In this document: piece after piece, positions 18,874-27,404 of the stretch | Position numbering within the stretch: position 1 is the stretch's first letter | Layout: each line of letters starts with the position of its first letter | DNA from: Rhodoferax ferrireducens | GTDB taxonomy: Bacteria; Pseudomonadota; Gammaproteobacteria; Burkholderiales; Burkholderiaceae_C | Reading direction: 5' to 3' | Assembly: GCF_003347515.1 (NCBI RefSeq) | Contig: NZ_QEII01000314.1 | Coordinates: forward strand, 118,510 to 182,509 | Length of the DNA: 64,000 bases | The notes under the pieces: model-generated | Databases searched by the model: none | The model's input: only the letters and a program-made list of their open reading frames with translations | What the model was told of the DNA's origin: nothing | Position numbers and translations under genes: made by a program

Positions 18874-19973
18874 CTGGACAAAGCAAGAAACAACTTGGCA
18901 AGAAGGTCAGCGGAGGTAACACGCTCGCTGAAGACGTTGCACCTTTGCTGGGCGCTTTGCGCCAAATAATTTCCGATTCGCGCCAGCAGGTTCTGCGGTC
19001 GGTGGATGTGGTGCAGGTGCAGACCTACTGGCACGTCGGGCAGCACATTTTGGAGTTTGAGCAAGGCGGTGCGCAGCGGGCAGCCTATGGGCAGCGCTTG
19101 CTGCCACAGTTGGGGCAGGCACTGTCGGCGGAGTTTGGACGGGGCTTTGATGCTACCAATTTGCGGCACATGCGCGGGTTCTACCAGGCGTTTCCAATTC
19201 GCGACGCACTGCGTCGCGAATTAAGCTGGACGCACTACCGCCTGCTGCTGCGGGTGAACAGCGACGAGGCCCGCCAGTGGTACGTGCAGGAGGCCGCAGC
19301 CCAGAACTGGAGCACCCGCGCGTTGGAGCGGCAAATCGGCAGCCTGTATTACGAGCGCTTGCTGCTGAGCCAGGACAAAGCGGCGGTGACTGTCGAGGCG
19401 CAAACCAACTTGGCTGCACTGGATCAATCGCCGCGCGCTTTTGTGCGCGACCCGGTGATGTTGGAGTTCTTAGGGCTGGCAGACACGGGCCGCCTGTTGG
19501 AAGCCAAGCTGGAGACGGCCTTGATGGACAAGCTACAACATTTTTTGATGGAGCTGGGCAAGGGCTTTGCCTTTGTGGCCCGCCAGCAGCGCATTAGCAC
19601 CGAAACGCAAGACTTCTACATTGACTTGGTGTTTTACAACTACTTGCTCAAGTGCTTTGTGTTGATCGACCTGAAAACGGGGCCACTCACGCACCAGGAC
19701 GTGGGCCAGATGGACATGTATGTGCGCATGTACGACGACTTGCGCCGAGGCGAGGATGACAACCCCACGGTGGGCATCTTGCTGTGCGGAAGCAAAGACA
19801 AGTCGGTGGTGCGCTATTCCGTGTTGAACGGCAGCGAACAGCTTTTTGCCAGCAAGTACCGTTTGGTGCTGCCCAGCGAAGAAGATTTGCGGCTAGAGCT
19901 ACAGCGCGACCGTGAAGAAATTGAAGCCCACCAAGACCTGCGTGGCGAAGGCAACGACGGTAGCAAAACATGA
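18870..19973 (+). CDS. DUF1016/YhcG-family PD-(D/E)xK nuclease-like protein
   Basis: 367-residue protein with the two-part YhcG layout: N-terminal DUF1016_N (about residues 25-165, with YWHVGQHILEFEQ and FYQAFPIRDALRRELSWTHY) and a C-terminal PD-(D/E)xK fold (about 180-345). The nuclease core is complete in appearance: Asp252 (FYIDLVFYN), then Asp267-x-Lys269 (VLIDLKTG), followed by the helix GQMDMYVRMYDD. Related proteins are common in defence islands and restriction loci, but a biochemical role is not established. Coupled at both ends by ATGA overlaps (rhuM before, hsdM after), so it is made in step with the modification subunit. Confidence 0.9.
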   Translation: MTGQSKKQLGKKVSGGNTLAEDVAPLLGALRQIISDSRQQVLRSVDVVQVQTYWHVGQHILEFEQGGAQRAAYGQRLLPQLGQALSAEFGRGFDATNLRHMRGFYQAFPIRDALRRELSWTHYRLLLRVNSDEARQWYVQEAAAQNWSTRALERQIGSLYYERLLLSQDKAAVTVEAQTNLAALDQSPRAFVRDPVMLEFLGLADTGRLLEAKLETALMDKLQHFLMELGKGFAFVARQQRISTETQDFYIDLVFYNYLLKCFVLIDLKTGPLTHQDVGQMDMYVRMYDDLRRGEDDNPTVGILLCGSKDKSVVRYSVLNGSEQLFASKYRLVLPSEEDLRLELQRDREEIEAHQDLRGEGNDGSKT

Positions 19974-21595
19974 CCGAACAAAACCAAAAACAACTGGGTA
20001 ACACCCTCTGGGCGATTGCCGACCAACTGCGCGGGGCGATGGATGCGGATGATTTCCGCGACTACATGCTGTCCTTCCTGTTTCTGCGCTACCTGTCTGA
20101 CAACTACGAAGCGGCGGCCAAGAAAGAGCTGGGCAGCGACTACCCCCAAGTGGAAAAAAAGGACGATAGCAGTGCGCGCCCCGTGCCACTGGCGCTGTGG
20201 TACGCCAACAACCCGGCGGACGTGACCGCGTTTGAAAAACAAATGCGCCGCAAGGTGCACTACGTTGTCCAGCCGCAGCACTTGTGGAGCAGCATTGCCA
20301 ATATGGCCCGCACCCAAAGCGGTGAGCTACTCAACACGCTGCAAGCGGGGTTCAAGTACATCGAGACCGAGTCTTTTGAGAGCACGTTTCAGGGCTTGTT
20401 TTCTGAAATTGACCTGGGTTCGTCCAAGCTCGGAAAAGGTTACCCAGAGCGCAACGCCAAGCTGTGCGTCATCATCAAAAAGATCGCGGATGGGCTGGCA
20501 GAGTTCTCTGATAAATTGGACACCTTGGGTGATGCGTATGAGTACCTGATTGGCCAGTTTGCCGCTGGCTCAGGCAAGAAGGCGGGTGAGTTTTATACGC
20601 CGCAGCAAATCTCTGACATTCTCTCCACCATAGTGACGCTGGACAGCCAGGAGCCTAAAACGGGAGTAAAGCAACGGCTGGAAAGCGTAATGGACTTTGC
20701 CTGCGGTTCAGGTTCGCTGCTGCTGAACGTCCGCAAGAAAACCAAGGAAGCTGGCGGCACTATCGGCAGGATTTACGGGCAAGAGAAGAACATCACCACC
20801 TACAACCTGGCGCGCATGAACATGCTGCTGCACGGGGTGAAGGACACCGAGTTTGAAATTTTCCACGGTGACACACTGACCAACGACTGGGACATCCTGC
20901 GTGAGCTGAACCCGGCCAAGAAGCCCACGTTTGACGCCATTGTGGCCAACCCGCCGTTTAGCTATCGCTGGGAGCCTACTGACGCGTTGGCCGACGACGT
21001 GCGATTCAAAAACCACGGCCTGGCCCCCAAGTCTGCGGCGGACTTTGCCTTTTTGCTGCACGGCTTTCATTTCCTGAAAGACGAGGGGGTGATGGCCATC
21101 ATCCTGCCGCACGGCGTGCTGTTTCGTGGTGGGGCGGAGGAACGCATCCGCACCAAGCTACTCAAGGATGGGCACATCGACACGGTGATTGGTTTGCCAT
21201 CCAACCTGTTTTATTCCACCGGTATCCCGGTTTGTATTCTGGTGCTCAAGAAGTGCAAGAAGCCAGATGACGTGCTGTTCATCAATGCGGCAGAGCACTT
21301 TGTCAAAGGCAAGCGCCAGAACCAACTGACTGACGAAAACATTGCCAAGATCATCGAGACCTACCAGTTCCGCAAGGAAGAGGCTCGTTACTCACGCCGG
21401 GTCGAGATGGCAGAGATCCAGAAAAACGACTTCAACCTGAACATCTCACGCTACATCAGTACGGCAGTGGGTGAGGCGGAAATCAACCTAGCAGAAACGA
21501 ATCGCAAGTTGGTCGAAATTGAAAAAGCCATTGCGGCGGCCAAGCAAAAGCACAACGACTTTTTGAAAGAGTTGGGGCTGAATCTGTTGCCGTGA
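19970..21595 (+). CDS. hsdM: Type I restriction-modification system, M (methyltransferase) subunit
   Basis: N6-adenine methyltransferase subunit, 541 residues. The N-terminal helical HsdM domain (about 1-150) is followed by the N6_Mtase domain with the SAM motif I FACGSGSLLLNV and the catalytic motif IV NPPF (IVANPPFSYRW). GEFYTPQQISDIL marks the junction. With HsdS it forms the M2S methyltransferase that protects host DNA, and with HsdR the restriction complex. Unusually it is the last gene of the operon, after hsdR, hsdS, prrC, rhuM and yhcG; in most type I loci hsdM precedes hsdS. ATGA overlap with the DUF1016 gene. Confidence 0.96.
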   Translation: MTEQNQKQLGNTLWAIADQLRGAMDADDFRDYMLSFLFLRYLSDNYEAAAKKELGSDYPQVEKKDDSSARPVPLALWYANNPADVTAFEKQMRRKVHYVVQPQHLWSSIANMARTQSGELLNTLQAGFKYIETESFESTFQGLFSEIDLGSSKLGKGYPERNAKLCVIIKKIADGLAEFSDKLDTLGDAYEYLIGQFAAGSGKKAGEFYTPQQISDILSTIVTLDSQEPKTGVKQRLESVMDFACGSGSLLLNVRKKTKEAGGTIGRIYGQEKNITTYNLARMNMLLHGVKDTEFEIFHGDTLTNDWDILRELNPAKKPTFDAIVANPPFSYRWEPTDALADDVRFKNHGLAPKSAADFAFLLHGFHFLKDEGVMAIILPHGVLFRGGAEERIRTKLLKDGHIDTVIGLPSNLFYSTGIPVCILVLKKCKKPDDVLFINAAEHFVKGKRQNQLTDENIAKIIETYQFRKEEARYSRRVEMAEIQKNDFNLNISRYISTAVGEAEINLAETNRKLVEIEKAIAAAKQKHNDFLKELGLNLLP

Positions 21596-21612
21596 ATACC
21601 ATGAACAGCAGG

Positions 21613-21636
21613 CGCCCAGTCGGCGCCGACTGGGCG
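21613..21636. terminator. 24-bp perfect palindrome after hsdM
   Basis: A perfect 24-base dyad centred on GGCGCC begins 17 bases after the hsdM stop (left arm CGCCCAGTCGGC). It would fold into a very stable hairpin with almost no loop. No T-run follows, so it may be a Rho-assisted end, a protein site or a recombination scar. The remaining ~210 bases to the bkdB stop hold no gene I can support; a short open frame on the minus strand (21690-21875) has nothing family-like. Confidence 0.45.
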
Positions 21637-21847
21637 TATCGATGCCGCGTACTTCGATGCTCTGCGCAAGCGTATCAGCAGCAAGAAATCTAGGTGATTC
21701 CAGGTGATTGCTTAAGTAAGTTCCAAAGTTGGAATCCGTTCGTACCCCCGACCTGACGGTTCAAGTTCATGGCTTTGCGTTGGCCAGGCAAAACGCAACG
21801 ACCGCATTGGCATGCCCATGTCTGAGTGAACCTGCTCATTTCGCTAC

Positions 21848-23176
21848 CTAAGTCACGAACAGCAGCGCCGGGCATTCGAGTGTGCGGCGCACCGCCTGCA
21901 CAAAACCCGCTGCGTCCACGCCGTCGACCACGCGGTGATCAAACGAAGACGACAGGTTCATCATCTGGCGCGCCACCACGGCCCCGTCGCGCATGACCGG
22001 CCGCAGCACCATGCGGTTGACACCGATGATGGCCACCTCGGGCGCATTGATCACCGGTGTCGAGACGATGCCGCCCAGCGGCCCGAGGCTACTGAGGGTG
22101 ATGGTCGAGCCGGTCAGTTCGTCGCGCGTGGCTTTGCCGGCGCGGGCGCTGGCCGCCAGGCGCGCCAGCTCCGCAGCCATTGACCACAGGTCGCGCGCCT
22201 CGGCGTGGCGCAGCACCGGCACCATCAGGCCGGCCCCGGTCTGGGTGGCGATGCCGATGTGCACCGCACCATGGCGCGTGACAATGCCGGCCTCGTCGTC
22301 AAAACGCGCATTGATCTGCGGGAACTCGCGCACGGCCAGCACCATGGCGCGCAGCAGCAGGGGCAGCAGCGTCAGGTGGCCACGCTGCGCCGCCCATTGC
22401 GCGTTCAGCTGCGCGCGCAGCGCCTCCAGTTCGGTGACATCGACTTCTTCGACATAGGTGAAATGCGGGATACGACGCTTGGCGTCCTGCATGCGCTGGG
22501 CGATGCGCCGGCGCAGGCCGATGACCGGTATCTGTTCTTCGTCGTGGCGCGGCGCGACGCCCGCACCGGCAATCGCGCCCGTGGCGGCTGGCGTGCCGAC
22601 GCCATGCGCCACGACGTGGGCATCGAGATCGGCTTGCAGGATGCGGCCACCGGCACCGCTGGCCGCCACCTGCGCCAGGTCAAGACCCAGTTCCCAGGCG
22701 CGCCGGCGCACGGCGGGCGAGGCGATCGGCTTGTCGACGCCGGTCGGTGCGTCGACCGACTCAGAGCGAACCGGACCCGCTGTGGCCTGCGGCGTGACAA
22801 GGTCAAGCGGTGTTGGCGCTCGCGCCGGTTCGGGTGTTATCCCCGGCGGCGCGGCGGGCGCCATGGCCTGCGGTACCTTCGACGCAGCAGCGGACATTTC
22901 GCTGCTGGCCCCCGGTCCAGCCCCCGCCACCTGAATGCGGATCAGCTCCGCCCCCACCGCCAGCACCTGGCCGACCGCGCCGCCCAGGGCCAGCACCGTG
23001 CCGACCACCGGTGACGGGATCTCGACCGTGGCCTTGTCGGTCATCACGTCGGCCAGCACCTGGTCCTCGGCGACGCGCTCGCCTGGCTGCACACGCCAGG
23101 CTACCAGTTCGACCTCGGTGATGCCTTCGCCGAGGTCCGGCATCTTGATGACGTGAATTCCGGACGTTGTATTCAT
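21848..23176 (-). CDS. bkdB: Branched-chain alpha-keto acid dehydrogenase E2 (dihydrolipoyl acyltransferase)
   Basis: Core subunit that carries acyl groups on lipoate and transfers them to CoA; 442 residues. It has one lipoyl domain (about 6-80, lysine in DVMTDKATVEIPSP), an Ala/Pro-rich linker, a peripheral-subunit-binding domain (about 150-185, SPAVRRRAWELGLDLAQV) and the catalytic domain ending in SSSFDHRVVDGVDAAGFVQ with the active-site His and Asp. ATG 23176 has GGAGAAA just before it and lies 1 base past the E1-beta stop. Together with the two E1 genes it degrades keto acids from Val, Leu and Ile. The E3 gene is not adjacent. Confidence 0.93.
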   Translation of the reverse strand: MNTTSGIHVIKMPDLGEGITEVELVAWRVQPGERVAEDQVLADVMTDKATVEIPSPVVGTVLALGGAVGQVLAVGAELIRIQVAGAGPGASSEMSAAASKVPQAMAPAAPPGITPEPARAPTPLDLVTPQATAGPVRSESVDAPTGVDKPIASPAVRRRAWELGLDLAQVAASGAGGRILQADLDAHVVAHGVGTPAATGAIAGAGVAPRHDEEQIPVIGLRRRIAQRMQDAKRRIPHFTYVEEVDVTELEALRAQLNAQWAAQRGHLTLLPLLLRAMVLAVREFPQINARFDDEAGIVTRHGAVHIGIATQTGAGLMVPVLRHAEARDLWSMAAELARLAASARAGKATRDELTGSTITLSSLGPLGGIVSTPVINAPEVAIIGVNRMVLRPVMRDGAVVARQMMNLSSSFDHRVVDGVDAAGFVQAVRRTLECPALLFVT

Positions 23177-23177
23177 G

Positions 23178-24188
23178 TCATTTCTCCATCGCCCGCAGGA
23201 GCGCCGCGCCCACACGCGCCGGCCCCGGAAAATAAGCCCACTCCTGCGCGTGGGGATAAGGCGTGTCCCAGCCGGTCACACGTTCAATCGGCGCCTCCAG
23301 GTGGTAAAAACAATGCTCCTGCACCAGCGCCGTCAGCTCTGCGCCAAAGCCGCTGGTGCGCGTGGCCTCGTGCACCACCACGCAGCGCCCAGTCTTCTTT
23401 ACCGAGGCGACCATGGTCGGTAGGTCCAGCGGCCAGATGCTGCGCAGGTCGATGATCTCGGCGTCGATGCCGGTCTCGCGCGCGGCCGCCTCGGCCACAA
23501 ACACCATGGTGCCGTAGGTCAGAATCGTCAAGTCGGCGCCGGCGCGGAACACGCTGGCCGATTCCAGCGGTACGGTGTAATAACCCTCCGGCACCTCCGC
23601 CGACGGATGGCCGGACCAGGGCACCGCCGGTTTCTCGTGGTGGCCGTCGAACGGGCCGTTGTACAGGCGTTTGGGCTCCAGAAAAATCACCGGATCGTCG
23701 TTCTCGATGCAGCTGATCAGCAAGCCCTTGGCGTCATAAGGGTTGGACGGCATCACCGTGCGCAGCCCGCAAACATGGGTGAACAGCGCCTCCGGACTCT
23801 GGCTGTGCGTCTGGCCGCCGAAGATGCCGCCGCCGCAAGGCATGCGAATCGTCATCGGCGCCGTGAAGTCGCCGGCCGAGCGGTAGCGCAGCCGCGCCGC
23901 CTCCGACACGATCTGGTCCGATGCTGGGTAAAAATAGTCGGCGAACTGGACCTCCACCACCGGGCGCAAGCCATAGGCCGCCATGCCGATGGCCGTGCCG
24001 ACGATGCCGCCTTCCGAGATCGGCGCATCGAACACGCGCGAGCGGCCGTGCTTGGCCTGCAGTCCCTCGGTGCAGCGAAACACGCCGCCGAAATAACCCA
24101 CGTCCTGGCCGAACACCACGACGTTGGGGTCACGCGCCAGCATCACGTCCATCGCCGAACGCAGGGCCTGGATCATGGTCATTTGCAT
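23178..24188 (-). CDS. bkdA2: Branched-chain alpha-keto acid dehydrogenase E1 beta subunit
   Basis: Beta chain of the thiamine-diphosphate-dependent decarboxylase, 336 residues. It matches what I recall of Pseudomonas BkdA2 over its whole length: MTMIQALRSAMDVML, VVVFGQDVGYFGGVFRCTEG, FDAPISEGGIVGTAIGMAAY, and RVTGWDTPYPHAQEWAYFPG near the C-terminus. This resemblance makes branched-chain keto acids the likely substrate rather than pyruvate or acetoin. GGGAGG lies 7 bases before the ATG, inside the end of the E1-alpha gene; 2 bases separate stop and start. Confidence 0.95.
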   Translation of the reverse strand: MQMTMIQALRSAMDVMLARDPNVVVFGQDVGYFGGVFRCTEGLQAKHGRSRVFDAPISEGGIVGTAIGMAAYGLRPVVEVQFADYFYPASDQIVSEAARLRYRSAGDFTAPMTIRMPCGGGIFGGQTHSQSPEALFTHVCGLRTVMPSNPYDAKGLLISCIENDDPVIFLEPKRLYNGPFDGHHEKPAVPWSGHPSAEVPEGYYTVPLESASVFRAGADLTILTYGTMVFVAEAAARETGIDAEIIDLRSIWPLDLPTMVASVKKTGRCVVVHEATRTSGFGAELTALVQEHCFYHLEAPIERVTGWDTPYPHAQEWAYFPGPARVGAALLRAMEK

Positions 24189-24190
24189 GC

Positions 24191-25462
24191 TCAGGCCTCC
24201 CGCCGTTGTTTGTCCATCTCAGCGCGCAGCATTTGATCGCGCTGCTGGCGCAGGTGTTCCGGCATGTCCTTGTAGACATCCTCGAACATGGCGGCGGCGC
24301 CGGCCATGTGGCCGGCGGCCAGCGAGCCATAACGTTCGGCTTCTTTCAGCGCGGCGCTGACCTGGGCCTCCAGTTCCTGCCGGACCGCCTCGTGCTCGTC
24401 TTCGGACCAGGCGCCCAGCAGCATCAGATGGGCTTTGAGTCGGGCGATCGGGTCGCCCAGCGGAAAATGCGCCCAGTCGTCGGCCGGGCGGTAGCGCGAG
24501 GGATCGTCCGAGGTCGAGTGCGCGCCGCCGCGGTAGGTCACCCACTCGATCAGGGTCGGCCCCAGGTTGCTGCGCGCGCGCTCCGCCGCCCAGAGCGAGG
24601 CGGCGTGAACGGCGAGGAAGTCGTTGCCGTCGACGCGCAGCGAGGCAATGCCGCAGCCCACGCCGCGCGCCGCGAAGGTGGTGGCCTCGCCGCCGGCAAT
24701 GGCCTGAAAGGTCGAGATCGCCCACTGGTTGTTGACCACGTTCAGGATCACCGGCGCGCGGTAGACATGGGCGAAGGTCAGTGCGGTATGAAAGTCGGAC
24801 TCGGCGGTGGCGCCGTCGCCGATCCAGGCCGAGGCGATTTTGGAGTCACCCTTGATCGCCGAGGCCATGGCCCAGCCCACCGCCTGGATGAACTGCGTGG
24901 CCAGGTTGCCGGAGACGGTGAAAAAACCGGCGCGTTTGTACGAATACAAGACCGGCAACTGCCGCCCCTTGAGCGGATCACGCTCGTTGGACATGAGCTG
25001 GCAGATCATCTCCACCAGGTCGATGTCGTCGCGCGCCAGCAGCAGGCCCGGCTGGCGGTAGGTCGGAAAACACATGTCACCGGGCTGCAGCGCCAGCGCT
25101 TGCGCGACGGCGATGGCTTCCTCGCCCAGGCAGCCGATGTAGAACGAGATTTTTTTTTGCCGCTGCGCGATCAGCATGCGGGCGTCGTAGATGCGCGTTT
25201 TCATCATCGCCCGCAGCCCGGTGCGCAGCCGCTCGGGCGCCAGCTTCGGGTCCCAGGGGCCGAGCGCGTTGCCCTCCTCGTCAAGCACCCGCACCAGGCT
25301 GTAGGCCAGGTCGCTGGTGTCGGCGGGCGCGGCCTCGACCGGCGGGCGCCGCACCGCGCCGGCCGGTGACAGATGCAGATAGGAAAAATCAGTGACCTGC
25401 CCTGGCCGCCCCGAAGGTTCCGGCACATGCAGACGCAACGCTTGGCTTTTGTTCTGGTTCAT
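24191..25462 (-). CDS. bkdA1: Branched-chain alpha-keto acid dehydrogenase E1 alpha subunit
   Basis: Alpha chain of the E1 heterotetramer, 423 residues, with the thiamine diphosphate motif GDGATAESDFHTALTFAHVYR...NNQWAIST and the phosphorylation-loop-like RGGAHSTSDDPSRYRP. The N-terminal ~50 residues (LRLHVPEPSGRPGQVTDFSY) are characteristic of the BkdA1 group. ATG 25462 has AAGGGGG about 5 bases before it; the TTG one codon earlier is less likely. It is the first gene of bkdA1-bkdA2-bkdB. Neither a bkdR/Lrp regulator nor lpdV is present nearby. Confidence 0.95.
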   Translation of the reverse strand: MNQNKSQALRLHVPEPSGRPGQVTDFSYLHLSPAGAVRRPPVEAAPADTSDLAYSLVRVLDEEGNALGPWDPKLAPERLRTGLRAMMKTRIYDARMLIAQRQKKISFYIGCLGEEAIAVAQALALQPGDMCFPTYRQPGLLLARDDIDLVEMICQLMSNERDPLKGRQLPVLYSYKRAGFFTVSGNLATQFIQAVGWAMASAIKGDSKIASAWIGDGATAESDFHTALTFAHVYRAPVILNVVNNQWAISTFQAIAGGEATTFAARGVGCGIASLRVDGNDFLAVHAASLWAAERARSNLGPTLIEWVTYRGGAHSTSDDPSRYRPADDWAHFPLGDPIARLKAHLMLLGAWSEDEHEAVRQELEAQVSAALKEAERYGSLAAGHMAGAAAMFEDVYKDMPEHLRQQRDQMLRAEMDKQRREA

Positions 25463-25602
25463 CAAGGCCCCCTTGCGCGCCTATCGTAATCCTGAGTGGG
25501 GCAAGACGCAAACGATAGCGAGACGGCGGCCGGCAAGGGTGCGCGGCGATTGCAACAGGTCTGGACCTCGGAAATGCTGGCGCATGACTTGTGAGAAAAT
25601 TT

Positions 25603-25660
25603 ATGCTAAATCAGGCTCTAGCCACTATGGAATAAGCGCATATAGCTATTAATTTAATAG
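25603..25660 (-). repeat. Dispersed intergenic repeat, copy 3
   Basis: Reverse-oriented copy: ATGCTAAATCAGGCTCTAGCC (hairpin end) then AATAAGCGCATATAGC and TATTAATTTAATAG (A/T end). It lies between bkdA1 and the hydrolase gene, 22 bases from the hydrolase stop. Confidence 0.75.
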
Positions 25661-25681
25661 TGAATAGATCGGCGCCCGTTG

Positions 25682-26479
25682 TCAGGTCCGTTCCAGAAAT
25701 TGCTGGATCACTTCATTCACCTGCTCGGGGTGGGTCACCGGGCCCATGTGGCCAAGATGTTCAAACTCCACCAGCTCCACGCGCGGCAGCGCGCTCGCCA
25801 GCAGCCGTGCCACGCCGTGCGCCGACGCTGTCGAGCGCTTGCCGACCATGTAGAGCACCGGGATATCCAGTGCGCGGAATGCCGCCAGCGGGGTGGGTTC
25901 CGTGAACAAGGCGTGCGCCCAGCGCCGCACATTCGTCACCGACGTGGCAATAGCCGGCTTGCGGGCTTCGGGCGTCTGCTGCCAGGCGCCGGCACCCATC
26001 CAGTAGTCAATAAAGTGCTCGGCGGCAGCCCCCGGCTTGCCGGCGTCCAGGGCAAGGCTGGCCTGCGCGGCGGTCTCGCGGATGCCGTCCGCCTCGTTCG
26101 GCGCCGGCGTCTGCGCGTCGAGCAGCGCAAACAGCGTCGGCTCAAACAGGGCCATGGCGCGGACCCGACCGGGGTTGGCCTGGGCGGCGATCAGCGCAAC
26201 CGCCGCACCATAGGAATGGCCCACCAGCGCCAGTGGCGAGCCGGCCCGCGTGAGCACGGGCTCGATCAGCGCGACCTCGTCGCCAAGGGAGATGACGCGG
26301 TCCGACGGCCAGGGCGGGCTCTTGCCGGCGTCGTACGAATCAGGCGCGAGGACGTGGAAATTCGGCGCCAGCCGGTCCAGCAGCCCGCGCCATTGCGCCG
26401 AGCTGCTCGCGTTCGCGTGGGTGCAGACAACGCCGGGGCCGGCTCCAGCCTCGCGGAAGAAGGGGGTTGGTTGATGCAT
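25682..26479 (-). CDS. Alpha/beta hydrolase
   Basis: Cytoplasmic alpha/beta-hydrolase-fold enzyme, 265 residues. The nucleophile elbow is GHSYG (LALVGHSYGAAVAL), the oxyanion strand reads VVCTHANASSSAQWRGL, and the catalytic His lies in EHLGHMGPVTHPEQVNEVI near the end. The start at 26479 is chosen because AGGAG lies 6 bases before it; the frame is open 50 codons further but that stretch is not family-like. Substrate is unknown. It diverges from the glyoxalase II-like gene, sharing a 133-base promoter region. Confidence 0.88.
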   Translation of the reverse strand: MHQPTPFFREAGAGPGVVCTHANASSSAQWRGLLDRLAPNFHVLAPDSYDAGKSPPWPSDRVISLGDEVALIEPVLTRAGSPLALVGHSYGAAVALIAAQANPGRVRAMALFEPTLFALLDAQTPAPNEADGIRETAAQASLALDAGKPGAAAEHFIDYWMGAGAWQQTPEARKPAIATSVTNVRRWAHALFTEPTPLAAFRALDIPVLYMVGKRSTASAHGVARLLASALPRVELVEFEHLGHMGPVTHPEQVNEVIQQFLERT

Positions 26480-26612
26480 ACCTGGCTCCTGGTTGGGTTC
26501 CACGCCGAGACCTATTTTGACCTTGTTCCGGTGCGTTCGCCGTTCGGCGATTTGGTGCGAACATACGTCCTGCAAACAAGCTCTCACCGTCAGCCATTCT
26601 TTGGAGCCTCTC

Positions 26613-27404
26613 ATGATTGTCGAACGCATCTGGACCGGAAACGCCTACCGCAACTTCAACTACCTGATCGCCTGTCCCGAAACCGGCGAAGCCCTGGCGA
26701 TCGACCCGCTTGACCATGAAAAAACATTGGCCACTGCCCGCGTCAAGGGCTGGCAGATCACCCAGATTCTCAACACTCACGAGCACCACGACCACACCGG
26801 CGGCAACGCGGCCGTGATTGCCGCCACCGGCGCCAAGCTGATCGCCCATCACCGCGCCGGCGGGCGCATTGCCGGCGTGGACCGGGGCGTGCAGGCCGGC
26901 GATGTGATCAAGGTCGGCAAGACCGTCGAGCTGGAATGTCTGGACACGCCCGGCCACACGATGTGCCACATCTGCCTGCTGGCGCACACCGACCAGCCGG
27001 CGCTGTTTTCGGGCGACACGCTGTTCAATGCCGGCGCCGGCAATGTGCACAACGGCGGCGATGTCAACGCGCTGTACGCCACCTTTGCCGAGCAGCTGGC
27101 GCGGCTGCCGGAGAGCACCCGGGTCTATCCCGGCCATGATTACATCGAGAACAATCTGCGCTTCACCCTGGACCGCGAACCCGACAATGCCGCCGCCAAG
27201 ACCTTGCTGCCGAGCGTGGTGGCGCATGACCCGGCGACGTCGGCGGTCACCACGTTGGCGACGGAAAAACAGGTCAACACATTTTTGCGCCTGAACAGCC
27301 CCAGCGTCATCGCCCGGCTGCGCGACGATTTCCCCGACCTGCCGGACGCGCCCGATGCCAGGACCGTGTTCAGCAAATTGCGGGAACTGCGCAACAAGTG
27401 GTGA
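26613..27404 (+). CDS. gloB: Hydroxyacylglutathione hydrolase-like (glyoxalase II) metallo-beta-lactamase-fold enzyme
   Basis: Hydrolyses S-D-lactoylglutathione in methylglyoxal detoxification; 263 residues. The dinuclear metal motif is THEHHDHTGG, followed by the metal-binding His of DTPGHTMCHI, the bridging Asp of FSGDTLFNAGAGN, and PGHDYIENNLRF, the GloB motif that contacts glutathione. ATG 26613 with GGAG at 26603. GAGNVHNGG in place of the usual GCGRxxEG is a small departure from canonical GloB, so substrate preference may differ. The next gene overlaps its stop codon. Confidence 0.88.
   Translation: MIVERIWTGNAYRNFNYLIACPETGEALAIDPLDHEKTLATARVKGWQITQILNTHEHHDHTGGNAAVIAATGAKLIAHHRAGGRIAGVDRGVQAGDVIKVGKTVELECLDTPGHTMCHICLLAHTDQPALFSGDTLFNAGAGNVHNGGDVNALYATFAEQLARLPESTRVYPGHDYIENNLRFTLDREPDNAAAKTLLPSVVAHDPATSAVTTLATEKQVNTFLRLNSPSVIARLRDDFPDLPDAPDARTVFSKLRELRNKW

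Noticed and set aside
12304..21595. CRISPR array or phage-type integration sites around the defence island
   Set aside because: No regularly spaced repeats, no tRNA, and no integrase are visible; only the dispersed repeat and palindrome flank it.
21690..21875. 61-codon minus-strand frame with two CxC cysteine pairs after bkdB
   Set aside because: The WACQCGRC stretch hints at a zinc ribbon, but there is no ribosome site, it overlaps bkdB's end, and I recognise no family.
23921..25369. 482-codon plus-strand frame across bkdA1 and bkdA2
   Set aside because: Antisense shadow of two strongly matching enzyme genes.
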